The notes: generated from the sequence alone by a model not told the origin. Shown: positions 41,043 to 54,031, counted from the stretch's first letter. The stretch: 64,000 bases of DNA from Saccharomycopsis fibuligera x Saccharomycopsis cf. fibuligera (GCA_001936135.1 CP012818.1:434001-498000); one strand, 5' to 3'. A program made the numbers and translations.

Positions 41043-44000
41043 TCACTGCTTTTTCTTTGAAGATCTAGAGAAACTGAACAATGGAATTTGTGAATGAAAA
41101 TTCTTTTTTGATAAACTATTGTTGCCACCACCATTACCACTGCTGCCTATGCTTCCCGAGAAAGAAGTATTCCCATTGCCTTTTCCACTTGAATCACCAC
41201 CATAACTTCCTCTATGGCTTTCATAAACTGCTTGATTACTATTATTTTTGCGTTTTTTGTCTTTTTTAAAACTAGAAATGCCATTAGTGACATGAGATGA
41301 ATCATTACTATTTGATATCCCATCAAATGTGGAGAACCCTTCTTGAGCAGTACTGTAGCTGACAATGCTGTTTATTGGAGCTGCATTCTTGTGTCCTCTG
41401 GCATTGACACTACTACTACCGGTATTATTGTTGCTGATTTGGAGATTGTTGTTACTGCTCATGCTAACACTTGGTCCACTAGATGAGGAAATACCCAATG
41501 ATCTATCAATCTTAGCTTGCCAAAATCTTTTTGCTGGTTCAATAAGATTCAAATTATCCATTACTTGAGTACCACAACTAGCGCCATTAAGTAATAATAA
41601 TTCCGCAATCTCGAAAACCGGATTCGTAGCAGGACCAGAATAATGGGTCAATGCGTACTCTAGCAAACTTGATTCAATTTCCTTTTCTTTACCCTTGATG
41701 ACTACCATGTTTGGATTGCCACCACACGCTAAAGCTTTCAAAATCATTTGAATGTTATTGGAATGAATACCATAGATCAAGTGGCTATTGGCCTTTGGAT
41801 CTTCTTCAATGTATGCTTTTTCCTTGTACTTTTTGATAATAAACGATGATCTTTCAGAAGCACTAGAGCTTGGATTTACCAACTCATTTTTACTTTTCCC
41901 AACCCCAGTGGTCTGGGTTGTACCATTGCTATTGTTATTGAGTTTTGTTTCCCAGTAGGAATTAGAATACTGATTATTCACTGATCTTAAAAGTTTAACA
42001 ATTTCTGGAGTAAAAATTGAAATATCCAAAGTCAATGATCTGATTTTAGATAGGTGCGAGCCTAGGCTTCGATGCACTCCTGAGCAATCAATGCATACCA
42101 CCACTAGTAAACTAATAGAGATCCAGTCCACTGATTTGGTAGAACCACAGTCAGCACAAAACAAATTGCTATTATGACTGTGCCTGACAATTTCCAAATA
42201 ATTGATTTCTTCTTGATCATTGTCATGTTGGCTGTGATTGTAATTATGAGTGGCGGCATAATTACTGTTGATCTGGTTTATTGATAACGTGTTATGATAG
42301 GTGTTTGGATCGTAATTGTTTTGTAGATTATTGTTTGGGCCTGTATTTATGCCAGAGATAGCCTTACCAGTGAAATTATTACCATTCGCCGAGTTCCCGT
42401 GAGACTTATTGGCGATGTTTGACTTTTTGATACTTTTAGAGCTTCGGCTAAACATTGTACTGCTGCTATTAGTATTAGTATTATTGTTATTTGTGATGCT
42501 GGTAATGTTTGGCACCAATGTATTATTGAAATCACTAGACGATGAACCAGGAGGTGATGGTGAAGATAAGAGCGGTGAATTGTGTGCAGAAGAATGTGCT
42601 GATATTGATTGATTACGTGTTATTGAGGACGCGGTAGTGCCTGTGATAAAATTTTTCAAGGATGAGGATTTTGTGGCACTTGTGGTGTCAGCGTTAGGAG
42701 TATTGGTTTGATCTTTCAGAGAGCTGAAGGTTCTAAGACTGGCTTTTCTTGAATTCTGGCCAGCATAGTTGGTACTGGTACTGGTGCTGGCGGTGTTATC
42801 AATGATTCCGGTATTGTCTGTATAATTAACACCAGTATTAGTCGCACCAATATCACCACCATTTGCCCCACTGGAAAGAGACAAGTGCAACGATCGGTTC
42901 AAACTAGCGATCCACGCGTCTCGTTCCTGTGCGCTGGCCGCTTGAAACAACCGGTGAGTGTTATGAGCCGTGATCACCTCGAAGCAGAATCTCCGGTCAT
43001 TAGTTGATCCCGATTGTTTGATGCAGCCGAACCGCATGTCGATCGGATCTCCCCTAAGAAGTTTTCCCAGCTTCCAGTCCAGATATTCTCTCAAATAGCC
43101 ATCTTTCAACACCACCCATTGCTTATGCCAGCCGTGTCTGTTACCGCCACCGTAAGTCCAAAGAATACCTTCGTGCTGATCAATACTATCAGGTTCATTG
43201 CTGGCACCATTACCTGTAAAGGTGTCATTAGCTGCGAGATCAGGAGTGCCTGGTGCTCTGCCATTAACAGACGAGGGTTGGTGCCGGTGATATGCTACGG
43301 AACTCCCACCTGTTGCTGCACCGGCGACGACGGTGGCAGCAGTATTATCACCACCGGTCTCCGTTCCGCTTCCAATTCCGTTTCCATCACCGTCACCGTC
43401 ACCAAGGACCACCGGCACCGTATCCCGTACCTGCAATCGTGCCAAAGCAGCGGTAAGATCATCATTATTTGTAGCCTGAACAATAGCTCCCCTCTTCAAG
43501 TTTCGTTTTTTTTTCAACATGGCCCATTGGTTTTCCACAGTATGAATCTTTGCTTCTAATTGTTGTAAAGCGGCAGCATTAACTTTATTACTGACCCGAT
43601 TCTTATTATTTAATGCTAATAAATCAAGTTCACTGAGAAATTTCAACATGCTTTGTTTTAGGTTTTCAATAAAGTCGCCATTTTTGTAATCGACTAAGTA
43701 GTTATAGTAATCGAACCTTGCTAATTCAAATGATCTTTTCTTCTTGAGGAACTTCACATCTTTGTTAGCGTCTGAATTGCTATTGCTAACGAGGCCGTTG
43801 CCATTGCTGATGCCATTATTATTACTATTATTAGTGCCACTTGTCAGCATTCTTTCCATTCCGTTGCTATTTCCACCATTGACGGAATTTCTTTTGGATG
43901 CAAATGAAAGTCTCTTGGTATTATATTGACTGTTAGTAACAATACTGGCCTCTTCATCATTATTGCCATTCTCTTCATTAAGGTTGACATCAATAGTTTC

Positions 44001-47000
44001 CCTAATATCAACACTATTACTATTATTGCTATTCCCTGCTCCACTATTACCAATAAGCGGCAATTTGCTCTTTAGCGAACGGTCACTAGCCAAATATTTA
44101 TTCAACCAGTTATAATACTCCTTGTTCTTATCGGCATACTTTTTTCTTTGGATATTGAATTGCTTATTGAACAAATCTTCAAATTCTTCACCGTTATGTT
44201 TTATATATTTTTTCACTGTACTTTGCAAATTCTTGACTAGGATCCGATTATAATTATCATAAAATTCAATCTCATAATTCAATCTCTCAATGAGCTCATT
44301 AATCAGCTGGTTTAATTCTTTATCATAGTTTGCATTATTGCTAATGAGAAATTTTTTGAGCTGGCCCAAAGTGTCAACATAGCTTTTTCGGTGCAAGTTT
44401 GCCTCGGTGCTAGATTTCAAATAGGCATCTGTTTTGCGGAAATATTGCTTGATTATTGGTCGAAAGTTTATAATATAATTTTCCAAATTTTTCAAGGTTT
44501 CTCTAAACAGTGGTCCATCATTGGCTGGCATAAGTAATGCAGCTTCACTTTCTGCTATCCAATGGCCGATCTCATTATAATAACTAACGCTGTTGCTATT
44601 GCTGTCGTTATTTATATTACTATCGGCGTTGTTTTTGCTATGTTTATCACCGCTTGAGCTGTTTGCTTTATTGAAAGTGCTTGAGCTGTTAATGACCGGA
44701 CTAGCATAATTAAAACTTTCACTAAATGTATTAACAGTCGCACTACTAGCGTTAGCACCAGTGCCCTTGGTTTGCTTATTCCCATTTGAACTGTTAATTT
44801 TATTTGACCAGTTTAAAGTCTTAGTGCCAGCAGTGCTATCATTATTGTTATAAATGTTATTATTAACACTAACAATACTAGAAAATTCATCAAAATTTGT
44901 ATCATCGTCGTCATCGTCATTATCATCATCATTATCATTGACATTGCCACTATCATCGACATCATAATCAATATCAGTAGTCGCTGCCACCGAGTCATCT
45001 TGGGACTTAGTATTACTGTCACGATAGCCTCGATCATCAGTGGTAGTATTGGTTGCAGCACTTACAGCGCTAGAACCACTAAATCCACTAAACGTCTTTC
45101 TTAACTTCCGGAATGCCTTTTTGCTTCCTTTAGAAAACGATTTTGCCGAAGTCAAGGACTTTATTGACTTTGAGGAACGATTTGATTTTATTGACCTTAA
45201 AGACTTGGTGCGTTTCACTTCGGTGTCCATCTCATCAGTGGAGCCAACACCATGTTCGTGGACGTTCTCATAATCACCAGTATCGTTGTTGAAATCCGTG
45301 CCAATGGCAGTGTCAGGTTGGCTTCCGATGCTTTTTGTTGATTGTTTTTTTTGATGCTTTTGATGATTTCGCTGCTGTTTTTGCTTTGCTTGCTTCTGGT
45401 GAGCAGTTTTTTCGCCATTATTGTTATTGTTATTGTTATTATTGCTACTTTGATGCTCGAGAGTGACATCATCCAAAGTACCAAAAGTGTTGTCATTATC
45501 ATTATCTGCTGCTCCAATGGTAGTATTAAATGACTTGTTACCCACAATGTTGCTTTCGTCGGCGTCAGCGATTGATCGACTACTATCATTATTGACAATT
45601 TCGTCCTTACCATTCTTAGCTTTGTAATTAGCCGCAATTTGGTCTTGATCAAATTTGCTTTTTCTAGCTTCCCTGATTTTTTTGACTAAGGGAGAACTAG
45701 TAATAATATCACTATCTGCGTCACCGACACCGTCACCACCGTGGAAGTTGGAACTAAAGTCAGTATTATACTGATATTTGTTATAGTTGGTGTCGCTAGT
45801 ATAGTCATCATCATCTTGACCATGCACTTTTTCAGCTTGATCTTCATCATTATCATCATGACCATCACTATCTTGGACTTCGTATTCATTATCGGTTTCA
45901 TTTTTGCTTTTGGCAACAGTGTAACTTTGACTACCTGTGTGACTGTTTTTCTTTTGAGCAACGCTACTGCCATTGTTACCAATAGCGTACAACCCGAGGC
46001 CCTGAACACGGCCCTCAGGTTCCGCTTTTCTAGTACCATTGCCATTATCACCATTATGCACACTGTTGCTGCTGCCAAAAGAACCACCAATATTGACCGC
46101 TGATGGACTATCAACGTTTCCATCATCGCCACTACCGTCATCATCATTCACGTATCTCACGGTGACGTTATCCCCACCATCGGCATCGACATCGCCACCG
46201 CCATTGCGGCGGCGGTTGCGATTGCCGCCAGTAGTGATATTTTCAACATTGTTATCAACATTGCCGTTGTCTTGAGCGTTGATATCAAAAGCTCCAACAC
46301 TTGGGCTAGTTACCATCGTCATCGACTGAGACTGTGATCTTGATAGCGACGCTTCGGTCATGGTTGCCGGTGACATTACTCCTGTTACTCCTGGTGAATT
46401 CATGGCACTGTTGCCATAGCCATAGCCGGCGCCATTATTATAGTTGTAGGCATTGTTGGCGTTGGAATTACTAAGATTGGAATTACTAAGATTTCGGTTT
46501 CTCAAAGGACTAGTAAAAATCGGGTGAGGGTGATTTTCATTTTTATTCTCATTCAAAATATCTAAGTTACGTTTAGTCATTGGTAAGAAGGATTTTGATC
46601 CTTTTCGATTTAGTGCTGGCAGCCGACTTGGACTTTGACATGGGCTCTGCTGGGACTGAGCTTGTTGAGATTGCGCTTGTAGACGCAAGTTTTCGATGCT
46701 TATTCTTGCGCTTGGAATTCTTGAACTTGGACTTGAGATTGAATTTGAATACCCGTTTGAAAGACTGTGATTATAATTATAGTGCTGGCTGTAATGGCTT
46801 GGGTGATTGGCCATCGAAGATGCCCTCTGTCTCTGATTTTGTTGCTGAAATGCAGGTGCCCCGGAGTTGATATTTGTAAAGCTACTGCTGCTAGTGTGTC
46901 TTAGCTGTTGCCGCTGCGGATGACGAGCGGCTGCTGACGGGGCTGGAATATCTTGCATCATTGGCTGCTGCAAAATCATTCCGCTACTCGTACTTTCACC

Positions 47001-48290
47001 ATTGGCACTGGCATCCTCACCATTTCTGCTGGATTGAGGTCTATGCATTTGAGGCTGGTTGACCCAAATACTAAACTCCATTAGCGACTTGAACTCCTCA
47101 TTGACCTCCCCTGACAAGGGATCAAATTGAACGTCTTGATAAAATATGGTATAAATGTAGTTTCCTTGAGACGCCTCTGGAATGGAGTAGCTGAACGAGA
47201 ATCTAAACTTTGGGGCCTTCTTGGTGGCGGCTGAGCTGCTTGCGGCCGCGTCTTGCGAGCCCTGTGGCTCGTCGTCGTCATCTTTGTACACATCGCCAAC
47301 GATCTCAATGTCGTCATCGTCCTGAACCAAGTCTTCCAAGTCTAAATCGCTGTTGCTGTTACTTGCGCTATCGAGAGACAACGACTTCAAACGCTGCAAT
47401 TTTTCATAAATTTCGTTCTTTGTCTTGCCGCGAATGAGACAAAGTTTTTTGAAGATTAGGTTGTGCAACTCGCTTTCTTCTTCTTCTTCTTCTTCGTCGT
47501 CGTCGCCGTCGTCGTCGCCGTCGTCGTCGCCGTCGGAACCGCTGTCTTGCAGGCCTTCCTCGTTGCTGCGGTTTGCACGGGAAGGTGCCTTTGTGTTGTC
47601 TTGAAATGAGAACTCGAATTCGCCATGCGGTTGCGTGTTTTTAGCACCGCTATCATTGTTGTTCTCGGCGTCGCCTGTCGTTGGCAAGTACGGCATCCTG
47701 TGCACCGAGTTGTACTCTTTTGCGTCATTAAACTTCTCATCTTCGTCCTCCTCGTCATCGGTGTATTTAGTGTAACTCGACATTTGCGACTGGTCCTCGC
47801 CGGCGGCATCGCCGGCGGCACTCGCGTTCTTCGCGCCCTGGTAGTTTTTGACCAACGTGTTTCTCAAGTTGATCATGTCGATATACTTGCCGTCGGACTC
47901 GACGATGAAGTAAACCTGGGAGGCCGCTTCCAACTGCAACAAGAACGGGTACTGAAAGTCCGCGACGTTTGTATTCTGCACATATTGGCAAAGCGCCGAA
48001 GTTCTGACCACGTCGTCGCCTTTGGACTGCGCGTGATGGTTCGATGCCTTTACCGTGAGGAAGCCGCTCGCGTTTTCCACCTTGATGATCTGGGGGATGC
48101 TGTTGTCGCTGGCGCTTGCGCTGGCGTTTGCGCCGGCGCCGGCGCCAGCCGGCTTTCTCTTGACTATGATGTTGTGGACGTTGAACTTTGCTCTGTCCAG
48201 GAGCACGATGGGAGCGAGCGCGGCGCCTCGCGAAGGAGAGGAAGCAGAGTTCCGCGGAAGAGGGCTGTCCAAGCTGACTATCTGGCCCAT
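41043..48290 (-). CDS. Giant ArfGAP with BAR-like, PH and ankyrin regions (Csx2/Cnt6 type)
   Basis: 2,415 aa. A BAR-like helical domain lies at about 1230-1550. A PH domain is at about 1705-1805 (ILWTYGGG ... [15 protein letters not shown] ... [17 protein letters not shown]). The ArfGAP zinc finger is at about 2035-2150 ([32 protein letters not shown], with the arginine finger in HRSLG). Ankyrin-like repeats follow near 2180-2270. This is the ACAP/centaurin order of fungal Cnt6/Csx2 proteins, which activate GTP hydrolysis on Arf at membranes. The first 1,200 residues are mostly disordered: an Asp/Glu run near 265-285, and Asn, Ser, Gly and Lys/Gln stretches. It is roughly twice the size I would expect. 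Single uninterrupted frame. Confidence 0.9.
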   Translation of the reverse strand: MGQIVSLDSPLPRNSASSPSRGAALAPIVLLDRAKFNVHNIIVKRKPAGAGAGANASASASDNSIPQIIKVENASGFLTVKASNHHAQSKGDDVVRTSALCQYVQNTNVADFQYPFLLQLEAASQVYFIVESDGKYIDMINLRNTLVKNYQGAKNASAAGDAAGEDQSQMSSYTKYTDDEEDEDEKFNDAKEYNSVHRMPYLPTTGDAENNNDSGAKNTQPHGEFEFSFQDNTKAPSRANRSNEEGLQDSGSDGDDDGDDDGDDDEEEEEEESELHNLIFKKLCLIRGKTKNEIYEKLQRLKSLSLDSASNSNSDLDLEDLVQDDDDIEIVGDVYKDDDDEPQGSQDAAASSSAATKKAPKFRFSFSYSIPEASQGNYIYTIFYQDVQFDPLSGEVNEEFKSLMEFSIWVNQPQMHRPQSSRNGEDASANGESTSSGMILQQPMMQDIPAPSAAARHPQRQQLRHTSSSSFTNINSGAPAFQQQNQRQRASSMANHPSHYSQHYNYNHSLSNGYSNSISSPSSRIPSARISIENLRLQAQSQQAQSQQSPCQSPSRLPALNRKGSKSFLPMTKRNLDILNENKNENHPHPIFTSPLRNRNLSNSNLSNSNANNAYNYNNGAGYGYGNSAMNSPGVTGVMSPATMTEASLSRSQSQSMTMVTSPSVGAFDINAQDNGNVDNNVENITTGGNRNRRRNGGGDVDADGGDNVTVRYVNDDDGSGDDGNVDSPSAVNIGGSFGSSNSVHNGDNGNGTRKAEPEGRVQGLGLYAIGNNGSSVAQKKNSHTGSQSYTVAKSKNETDNEYEVQDSDGHDDNDEDQAEKVHGQDDDDYTSDTNYNKYQYNTDFSSNFHGGDGVGDADSDIITSSPLVKKIREARKSKFDQDQIAANYKAKNGKDEIVNNDSSRSIADADESNIVGNKSFNTTIGAADNDNDNTFGTLDDVTLEHQSSNNNNNNNNNGEKTAHQKQAKQKQQRNHQKHQKKQSTKSIGSQPDTAIGTDFNNDTGDYENVHEHGVGSTDEMDTEVKRTKSLRSIKSNRSSKSIKSLTSAKSFSKGSKKAFRKLRKTFSGFSGSSAVSAATNTTTDDRGYRDSNTKSQDDSVAATTDIDYDVDDSGNVNDNDDDNDDDDDDTNFDEFSSIVSVNNNIYNNNDSTAGTKTLNWSNKINSSNGNKQTKGTGANASSATVNTFSESFNYASPVINSSSTFNKANSSSGDKHSKNNADSNINNDSNSNSVSYYNEIGHWIAESEAALLMPANDGPLFRETLKNLENYIINFRPIIKQYFRKTDAYLKSSTEANLHRKSYVDTLGQLKKFLISNNANYDKELNQLINELIERLNYEIEFYDNYNRILVKNLQSTVKKYIKHNGEEFEDLFNKQFNIQRKKYADKNKEYYNWLNKYLASDRSLKSKLPLIGNSGAGNSNNSNSVDIRETIDVNLNEENGNNDEEASIVTNSQYNTKRLSFASKRNSVNGGNSNGMERMLTSGTNNSNNNGISNGNGLVSNSNSDANKDVKFLKKKRSFELARFDYYNYLVDYKNGDFIENLKQSMLKFLSELDLLALNNKNRVSNKVNAAALQQLEAKIHTVENQWAMLKKKRNLKRGAIVQATNNDDLTAALARLQVRDTVPVVLGDGDGDGNGIGSGTETGGDNTAATVVAGAATGGSSVAYHRHQPSSVNGRAPGTPDLAANDTFTGNGASNEPDSIDQHEGILWTYGGGNRHGWHKQWVVLKDGYLREYLDWKLGKLLRGDPIDMRFGCIKQSGSTNDRRFCFEVITAHNTHRLFQAASAQERDAWIASLNRSLHLSLSSGANGGDIGATNTGVNYTDNTGIIDNTASTSTSTNYAGQNSRKASLRTFSSLKDQTNTPNADTTSATKSSSLKNFITGTTASSITRNQSISAHSSAHNSPLLSSPSPPGSSSSDFNNTLVPNITSITNNNNTNTNSSSTMFSRSSKSIKKSNIANKSHGNSANGNNFTGKAISGINTGPNNNLQNNYDPNTYHNTLSINQINSNYAATHNYNHSQHDNDQEEINYLEIVRHSHNSNLFCADCGSTKSVDWISISLLVVVCIDCSGVHRSLGSHLSKIRSLTLDISIFTPEIVKLLRSVNNQYSNSYWETKLNNNSNGTTQTTGVGKSKNELVNPSSSASERSSFIIKKYKEKAYIEEDPKANSHLIYGIHSNNIQMILKALACGGNPNMVVIKGKEKEIESSLLEYALTHYSGPATNPVFEIAELLLLNGASCGTQVMDNLNLIEPAKRFWQAKIDRSLGISSSSGPSVSMSSNNNLQISNNNTGSSSVNARGHKNAAPINSIVSYSTAQEGFSTFDGISNSNDSSHVTNGISSFKKDKKRKNNSNQAVYESHRGSYGGDSSGKGNGNTSFSGSIGSSGNGGGNNSLSKKNFHSQIPLFSFSRSSKKKQ

Positions 48291-48932
48291 GGTGTGTCAG
48301 GAGGAGAGCGCAGCGAGGCGAGAACGGACTAAGCGAGGGATCAAAAGTGTGGTAACTAACGGAAGCGTGGATGCTAAGATGGCAAACGGATCGCTGTGCG
48401 GAAGGGGAGTAATGATCTGGCAGATGCCACCAAAGCGGACAGTGTGTGAGTGAGCGAGTGTGTGAGTGAGTGGCTGCGTGCTACGTGGTGTTATCGACTG
48501 CTGGCAACTGGGCACCGTCACAGTATTGCAACCGACGACGAACGAACCTGCCCGCCGCCGCCGCTGAGCGAGGGTCCTGTGGCGAGAAGCTGAAAATTTT
48601 CAGTCTTGGTGGAGCAGCGAAGGTGGAACTGGTCCGGCCAGAGAAAGACAAGAGAAGCGCGGCGCTGGCAAGCGCAGCGCCGGCAAGCGCAGCGATGAGC
48701 ACATTGAGTGATCTGCGGCGCGCGTTGCAACCGCTGCTGCCCAAGCTGCTCGCGCTGCTGTTGCTTGCAAGAGGCGTCGAGAACAGAGGGTGCTATAGAA
48801 CGTGTGTATATTATACATAGATAAATAAGCGTGCGATACTGCCTCTACCGTCTACTGCTATCTAGTGGCACACCGCGCTGCCGCTGCTGCCGCTGCCGCC
48901 GCTGCCGCTGCGCCGGCGGCAGCCGTCCGCGC
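48291..48932. other. GC-rich intergenic region left of the small GPI protein gene
   Basis: 642 bp, GC-rich, with GTGAGTGAGCGAG repeats near 48445-48472 and GCGCTGGCAAGCGCAGC repeats near 48660-48695. It holds the ArfGAP promoter. All open frames overlap one another and look like chance. Confidence 0.6.
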
Positions 48933-49145
48933 TCACAAGAAGGCGGCAACTGCAATTGCTGCGCCGGCGGCAGCAGCAGCGTGGGCAGCGTCGATGCCAC
49001 GGGCGTGGTTCTTTGTCGAGGAAGCGGAGTAGTTCTGCGGGCCATGGCTGGAGATGTTGTTGTAGGTGGCGTTGTTGATGGTGACAGAGAAGTTGTTGGC
49101 AAGGGCGGGTGTCAAGAGAAGGGCGAGGAGCGGGTACTTCTTCAT
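48933..49145 (-). CDS. Tiny GPI-anchored cell-wall protein
   Basis: 70 aa. The signal peptide is residues 1-16 (MKKYPLLALLLTPALA). The mature part of only about 32 residues has three N-glycosylation sites (NFS, NAT, NIS) and SAS. The C-terminal GPI signal (RGIDAAHAAAAAGAAIAVAAFL) has small omega residues and an Ala-rich hydrophobic tail. Such mini-GPI proteins are known in yeast walls, but I do not recognise this one. Leucine is written CTC, CTT and TTG, never CTG, despite high GC, which supports real coding in a CUG-Ser yeast. A 12-bp tandem array begins right before its ATG. Frames on the opposite strand here are shadows. Confidence 0.72.
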   Translation of the reverse strand: MKKYPLLALLLTPALANNFSVTINNATYNNISSHGPQNYSASSTKNHARGIDAAHAAAAAGAAIAVAAFL

Positions 49146-49147
49146 AT

Positions 49148-49212
49148 TGGCGTGGGCGTGGCGGTGGGCGTGGCGGTGGGCGTGGCGGTGGGCGTGGCGG
49201 TGGGCGTGGCGT
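49148..49212. repeat. 12-bp tandem array GGGCGTGGCGGT
   Basis: Four to five copies of GGGCGTGGCGGT in a row, starting three bases upstream of the ATG of the small GPI protein gene. It would be its 5' leader. Further degenerate GTGGCGGTGTATGG copies follow to about 49300. Confidence 0.92.
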
Positions 49213-49538
49213 GTCGTGGCTGGTGGCTAGTGACTGGCGGCTGGCGGTTGGCGGCGGGTGTATGTGTGGCGGTGTATGGGTGGCGGTGTATGGGTGGCTA
49301 CATGGGAGAGAGCAGAGAAGAGAGGCAAGACTCTGAACACAGCGACGGGCGCGCGTGTGTTATATAGTAGTATCCGGCGCTGCTGGCGCTGCTCAAGCCG
49401 CTGGCGCTGGCTTACGGCTGGCTGACACACTAGTGTGTTACAGAGTTCCCGGGTTGCGCTGCAACGGTGTTACAGAGTCCGGGCTAGCGATCATATCTCC
49501 GCTGACGTTATCGGTTACCCTCTTGCGCGGGCAAACGA

Positions 49539-49570
49539 AGCACACAGACACACAGACACACAGACACACA
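49539..49570. repeat. CAGACACA microsatellite
   Basis: Four successive 8-bp units (ACACAGAC type) directly before the GC-rich duplication. Confidence 0.8.
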
Positions 49571-49588
49571 TTCGCGGCGATGCGCGGC

Positions 49589-49664
49589 GATGCGCGGGGG
49601 TGTGCGGAGCTGCGCGGGCGCGTGACGATGCGCGGGGGTGTGCGGAGCTGCGCGGGCGCGTGAC
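49589..49664. repeat. Perfect 38-bp tandem duplication
   Basis: Two identical 38-bp units, 49589-49626 and 49627-49664, each starting GATGCGCGGGGG and ending GCGCGTGAC. A partial GATGCGCGGC copy stands just upstream. Perfect identity suggests a recent duplication. Confidence 0.93.
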
Positions 49665-50130
49665 GGAGGCGGGCGCCGGCATGAGTGCGCCGCCAACATG
49701 CAGGGCGAGAAACTCTGCTTTTTGACCCGCCTTGCCGTGCACTTTATGTGTTTTATGTGCGGGCGAGCACTCAAGGGTTCACACAGTGTCTGTGTCACCA
49801 GTCCTTGTTGCGCATCTGGAGCTTACAGCGAGACACCTGCTAGTCGATTCTAAAAGAGTCCATGGCGTTCAATCGTAAATAAAGCTGCTGCCGGGCAGCA
49901 GCGGTACTGAAAATCGTAAACAAAAATAAAAGCTAGCTCAGACATCGAAAAACAAACACCAGAAGAGAACCAACTAAAAGCGACTGGCACACTTGCCTTT
50001 TGGCTACAGCAGCCAGCCAGCCTGTCTCACTCGCTCACTCACGCACCCTCCCGGATACGAAGCCAGCTGCTCCCGCTGGCACAACGGCGGCCCTGGGTTT
50101 CGGAAGACAGTCTAAAACTGCTGCATCTGT

Positions 50131-52113
50131 CTAGTTTTGCAAGAACCGTAGCATTGCCTCTCTGCCTTTCAACACGATTAGCTTTTTGATGTTCCTCAAG
50201 TCTTGCAACTCATCTTCCGACACCTCAGCCCCGCCAGTATCCTCTTCTCTTGCTTCTTGTGCTGCGAGCGCCGCTTTTGCTCCTGTGCTGCCGTCGCGCA
50301 CTTTTTCGGCACTGCCCAATGCCACCCTGACAAACTCGTTGAAATCAATTGCCCTTTTGGCAGCCGCTCTCTTGCTCGCCACACCGCCGTTTTGGAAGCC
50401 AAGAATGTTCCTCACCGCCTCGATCTTCTGTTGTGCGTCATTTTCCCGGTCCCCGTTCTCGCTCTCCTTGGTCAACATGACGAGCTCCTGCATTGCCTTC
50501 AATGTGCGTTGGTTGTACTGCGCAATTTCCGCGTCTCTTTCGTCTTGGATCTTCGCAGCAAACAGCTTGATGATGCCACGTTCCGACAACCGATATACAA
50601 TCTCATCATCGTTAAAAAAGTTTTGCTGAAGCTCCTTGGGAACAGCAGCACTGATTCCGTGCTTGGTGTCTTTTAGCGTCTTGAAAAAATCTGGAATGCC
50701 GTGCGTGAACTCCTCTGGCATCTCGCTGAGCGCCGCCGAGCTGCTGCTTGCCAAATCAGTAAGGCTACTGCCGGCTGAAGCACCACCAGTGACCAGCCCC
50801 GTGGAGCTCTGCTTCTCACTGGTTTCCCCCTGCTGTTGAGACACTGGTTGCTTCGTGAAAAACTCTTCCGTTTCACTGTCGTTAATGATTTCAATATCCC
50901 CGTTATTCTTGAATCCGCTAGTCACTGAAACGTCTATAACGTTGGGCTTCTTCAACTTACGCTTCTTATTCACAATCAAGTCGTCCACATGGTTAGGACA
51001 CTTCCATTTGGTACCCAACACTTTCACCGAGCTCAATGGCGGGTCTAAACAGTCCAAGTGCCAGGTTAGCGGACAATACTCGCACTTAGCTAGCGGTTTA
51101 CCATTTAGCCCACTTTCGCCACACTTGTAGCAAAAGTAAGGTTTACCTTCTTTATTGAAAACCTTAACCGGATCCAATTGCTGCAATACGCCTTTCTGAA
51201 CTTCCTTGAATGCTTTGGTATCGCGATCCTGGTATTCGCCTAACTTTCCCGTAGTCACCCCTTCATATCTTTCTCTAAGTTTCTTTGGGAGCTCAAACCG
51301 ATGTGGATTCTTTTTTTGTAAATTGAAAAGTAGCTTGCCAAAAAGACCCTTAGGTGGTCCTGTGACTGTTGCCCCTGAACCCGTCAATGTTTTATCCTTG
51401 AGACGCTTCATGGTACACTGATCACAAAACCAATCTCCTTCAGGAACTTCATCTTCATCTAATGGTGGGTCCAAGCAGGAAAAATGGAAAGACCTAGGAC
51501 ACCCTTCACAGCACAAGAACGATCCCGGCTCACCACAAGCAGAACAAAAATCTTCATTGTTGTCAACTTTTTTGGTACTCACTATGAGACGCGGCGTATC
51601 GCTTAGGTCCACGGGTCCACCATAACCAAAGGCGCCATTCGTGAGTCGTTTGGATGGAATTAACGAAATTTTCTTGACCTTTTTCTTTTTGCCAACTCGG
51701 CCCAGTAATCTTTCATCCTGCTGTTGTTGCTGCTTGGATCGGTCCTTGATCTTCATTAGTATTTCATGATTCAAACTATGTTTTGTTGTTGGTACTCTTT
51801 TCACAGTATGCAATTCGGCACCCTCTTTGGCCACAGGTTCGATATATTGTGCATCTCTTAGCAAACTTACATGAGTCAACTCGTCTGAATCCTTAGTTCT
51901 CAACTGCTGGTCGTATTCTTGCTTTATTCTTTTCAAATCCTCTTCAGGTAACGACAGCTGGTCTAGCGCGCTACCGTTTTTTCCATTTAGAGAATTCAAA
52001 GTATCAAAATCAGGAGTGGTGTCTTTACTTGGTGCAGCCCCTGGACTGCTGCTATTGGTATTATTATTGTTATTACCGTTTTCTTGTTGAGCTTCTAACT
52101 GTTGAAATTGAAT

Positions 52114-52169
<56 letters not shown>

Positions 52170-53919
52170 GGTTTAATTGCTGCTCTTGCTTGAACTGTAA
52201 CAGCATATGATGATGTTTCTTTTTCGGTCTACCAGCCCCACGGCCAGAGACTCCAGGTTTACGGCCAACTGTTTGACCCAGCTTTGTAGCTTTTGGCTTT
52301 TTCCAAAGCGCTTCTTTCTGCACTTTTAGCGGCGGCGGCACTTCTAATGGATAGCCAGTAACAATTGAAGTACTATGAGTGCCGACTTTCTCATCAATTT
52401 CCTGAATGCTTATTGGAGCAGCAGTGGCAGCAGTTGCCATTTGATTGTGAGTTGATATTCCAAGGGGACTTTCTGCTGATTTATTTTTCGGTTTTCTACC
52501 TCTTTTCTTACCGGTATATGGTAACTTTAGTTTGGGTAATGTTTCAGGCTGTTCTTGCAGTTGCTCTTCTGGTTGTATCTGTTGCTGCGCTTCCATATTC
52601 ATCGTTTCCTCTTGAGATGGAACAGAGCTGAAATCTTCAGTATCCATATTGCTACTATCAAAATTGTAATCTGAGCCTTCATCACTATAATACACCACTT
52701 TATTTTTATCTATCCGTACAAAAAATTTGTTGAGTCCCAAGCCCCTTGCCGTTTCTTGCTGCTGATCAGTTATCAGAATATCTGGTTTTACGTCAGTAGA
52801 TCGCGTTGCTCTTTTCGGCCTTTCAATGGCACTGGAATTCAATGCTGGCCTACCTCTTTTTTTCGGAATCTGAGGTTTCATTGAAGCAGACTTGGACAAA
52901 TTTTTTGGTGGTCTGCCTCTTCTGGGTTTTTGAGCTGCTGAAATAACTTCACCAACTGGTTCCTTTAGCTCCGGTACCAACGGTGTCATCTGGCTGTTCT
53001 TAGTTATAGCATCAATTTTCTCTGCTTTGTTTTCTATTTTCTGGTTTTGATTTTGATTCTGTAGTTGAATAATTTCTTCGTCCGTACCTGCATGAGTTTG
53101 GCGTTTTTCTGGTTCTGGTTCTTGATGATGTTGTTGTTGTTCTTGTTCTTGTTCTTGTTGTCGTTGTTGTTGCAGGTGCTGCTGCGATGGTGCCTCATTT
53201 GAGATAGTGGACACCTCTTTGGCGGAAGACGCGGCGCAGGGTGAGTTGCTTTGCACCAACTCCACCGAAGACTGTGATCTACTTACGACATTATCAAAAT
53301 TGTCTGAATGCTCACCAATGTTATCTTCTTTTTCATGGATCGACGTTGCACTTTCATATTTGCCTTTTATACTTTGCGCTGTGCTGATTTCGTTATTTTT
53401 CTCAAATTTTTCATTATTATTGTTATTATTGGCTTCCTTATTTACTTCGTCAGAAATTTTAACATTAGTGTTGCTTTTATTTTCGTCAACATCATCACTT
53501 TCGTGACTATTTTCTATACTATTATTAATATTTTTACCACTGTCATAATTCCTATGCTCTTCAAAAATAACACTCTCAATGTCACTTTCACGTTGTTGAG
53601 CTATGTTGTCAGATTCAGGCAATTCATTCTGTAATTTCCCCCTTTCTGTGCTAATTTTCGTTTCAACATAACTATCCAGTTGTGTAGGCTTTCCACTATT
53701 TTCAATGATTGCGGTATTTGTCGCGTTGTTGTCGCTTTGTTCATTTTGGTGACGATCTGTCTCGGCATTTGTCGTTCTGCTGCTATCGCTATCGCTGCTG
53801 ATGCTGCTGCTGATGCTGCTGCCGTTGGCAGGATGCTGCTTTATGTTACCCACATTAGTTTTATTGCTATTTGGCAGGGCAGTTAACGGCAGTTGAGAAG
53901 ATGGAGAAACAGACAGCAT
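50131..53919 (-). CDS. RCO1: Rco1, PHD-finger subunit of the Rpd3S histone deacetylase
   Basis: 1,262 aa. PHD1 is at about 786-838 (CSACGEPGSFLCCEGCPRSFHFSCLDPP). A second PHD-like zinc module is at about 926-978 (CYKCGESG ... CEYCPLTWHLDCLDPPL), followed by the Sin3-binding segment (KKRKLKKPNVIDV). The N-terminal 700 residues are disordered, with at least four AT-hook-like motifs (RRGRPPK, KRGRPAL, KRGRKPK, GAGRPKK) and a CAA-encoded polyglutamine run at about 583-602. Rco1 brings Rpd3S (Rpd3, Sin3, Ume1, Eaf3) to transcribed, H3K36-methylated nucleosomes and represses cryptic initiation. S. cerevisiae Rco1 is 684 aa, so this is nearly twice as long. It starts ATG-CTG-TCT. Confidence 0.92.
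52114..52170. repeat. (TTG)n microsatellite encoding polyglutamine in RCO1
   Basis: About 19 uninterrupted TTG units on the + strand, that is CAA glutamine codons in RCO1. A pure CAA run is prone to length change. Confidence 0.93.
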
Positions 53920-54031
53920 AGTAATGTAGAAGCCTGTCTTTTCTGTTTCTACTTCTTATCTTTACTGATGTTAATGTTTTGAGTTGCGAATAATTTCACA
54001 AACTTGCACAGCAAAATAATAGGAAAATAAA

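Larger units (their letters stand above)
49146..50130. other. GC-rich repeat-rich intergenic region, GPI gene / RCO1 end
   Basis: 985 bp. It carries the 12-bp array, an ACACAG run at 49539-49570 and a 38-bp duplication at 49589-49664. Open frames occur on both strands but are all built on repeats, so I support none as a gene. Confidence 0.65.

Noticed and set aside
48470-49798. Many frames of 70-178 codons in the GC-rich island
   Set aside because: Stops are rare in GC-rich repeats, so long frames arise by chance. Only the 48933-49145 minus frame has signal and GPI features and the expected codon use.
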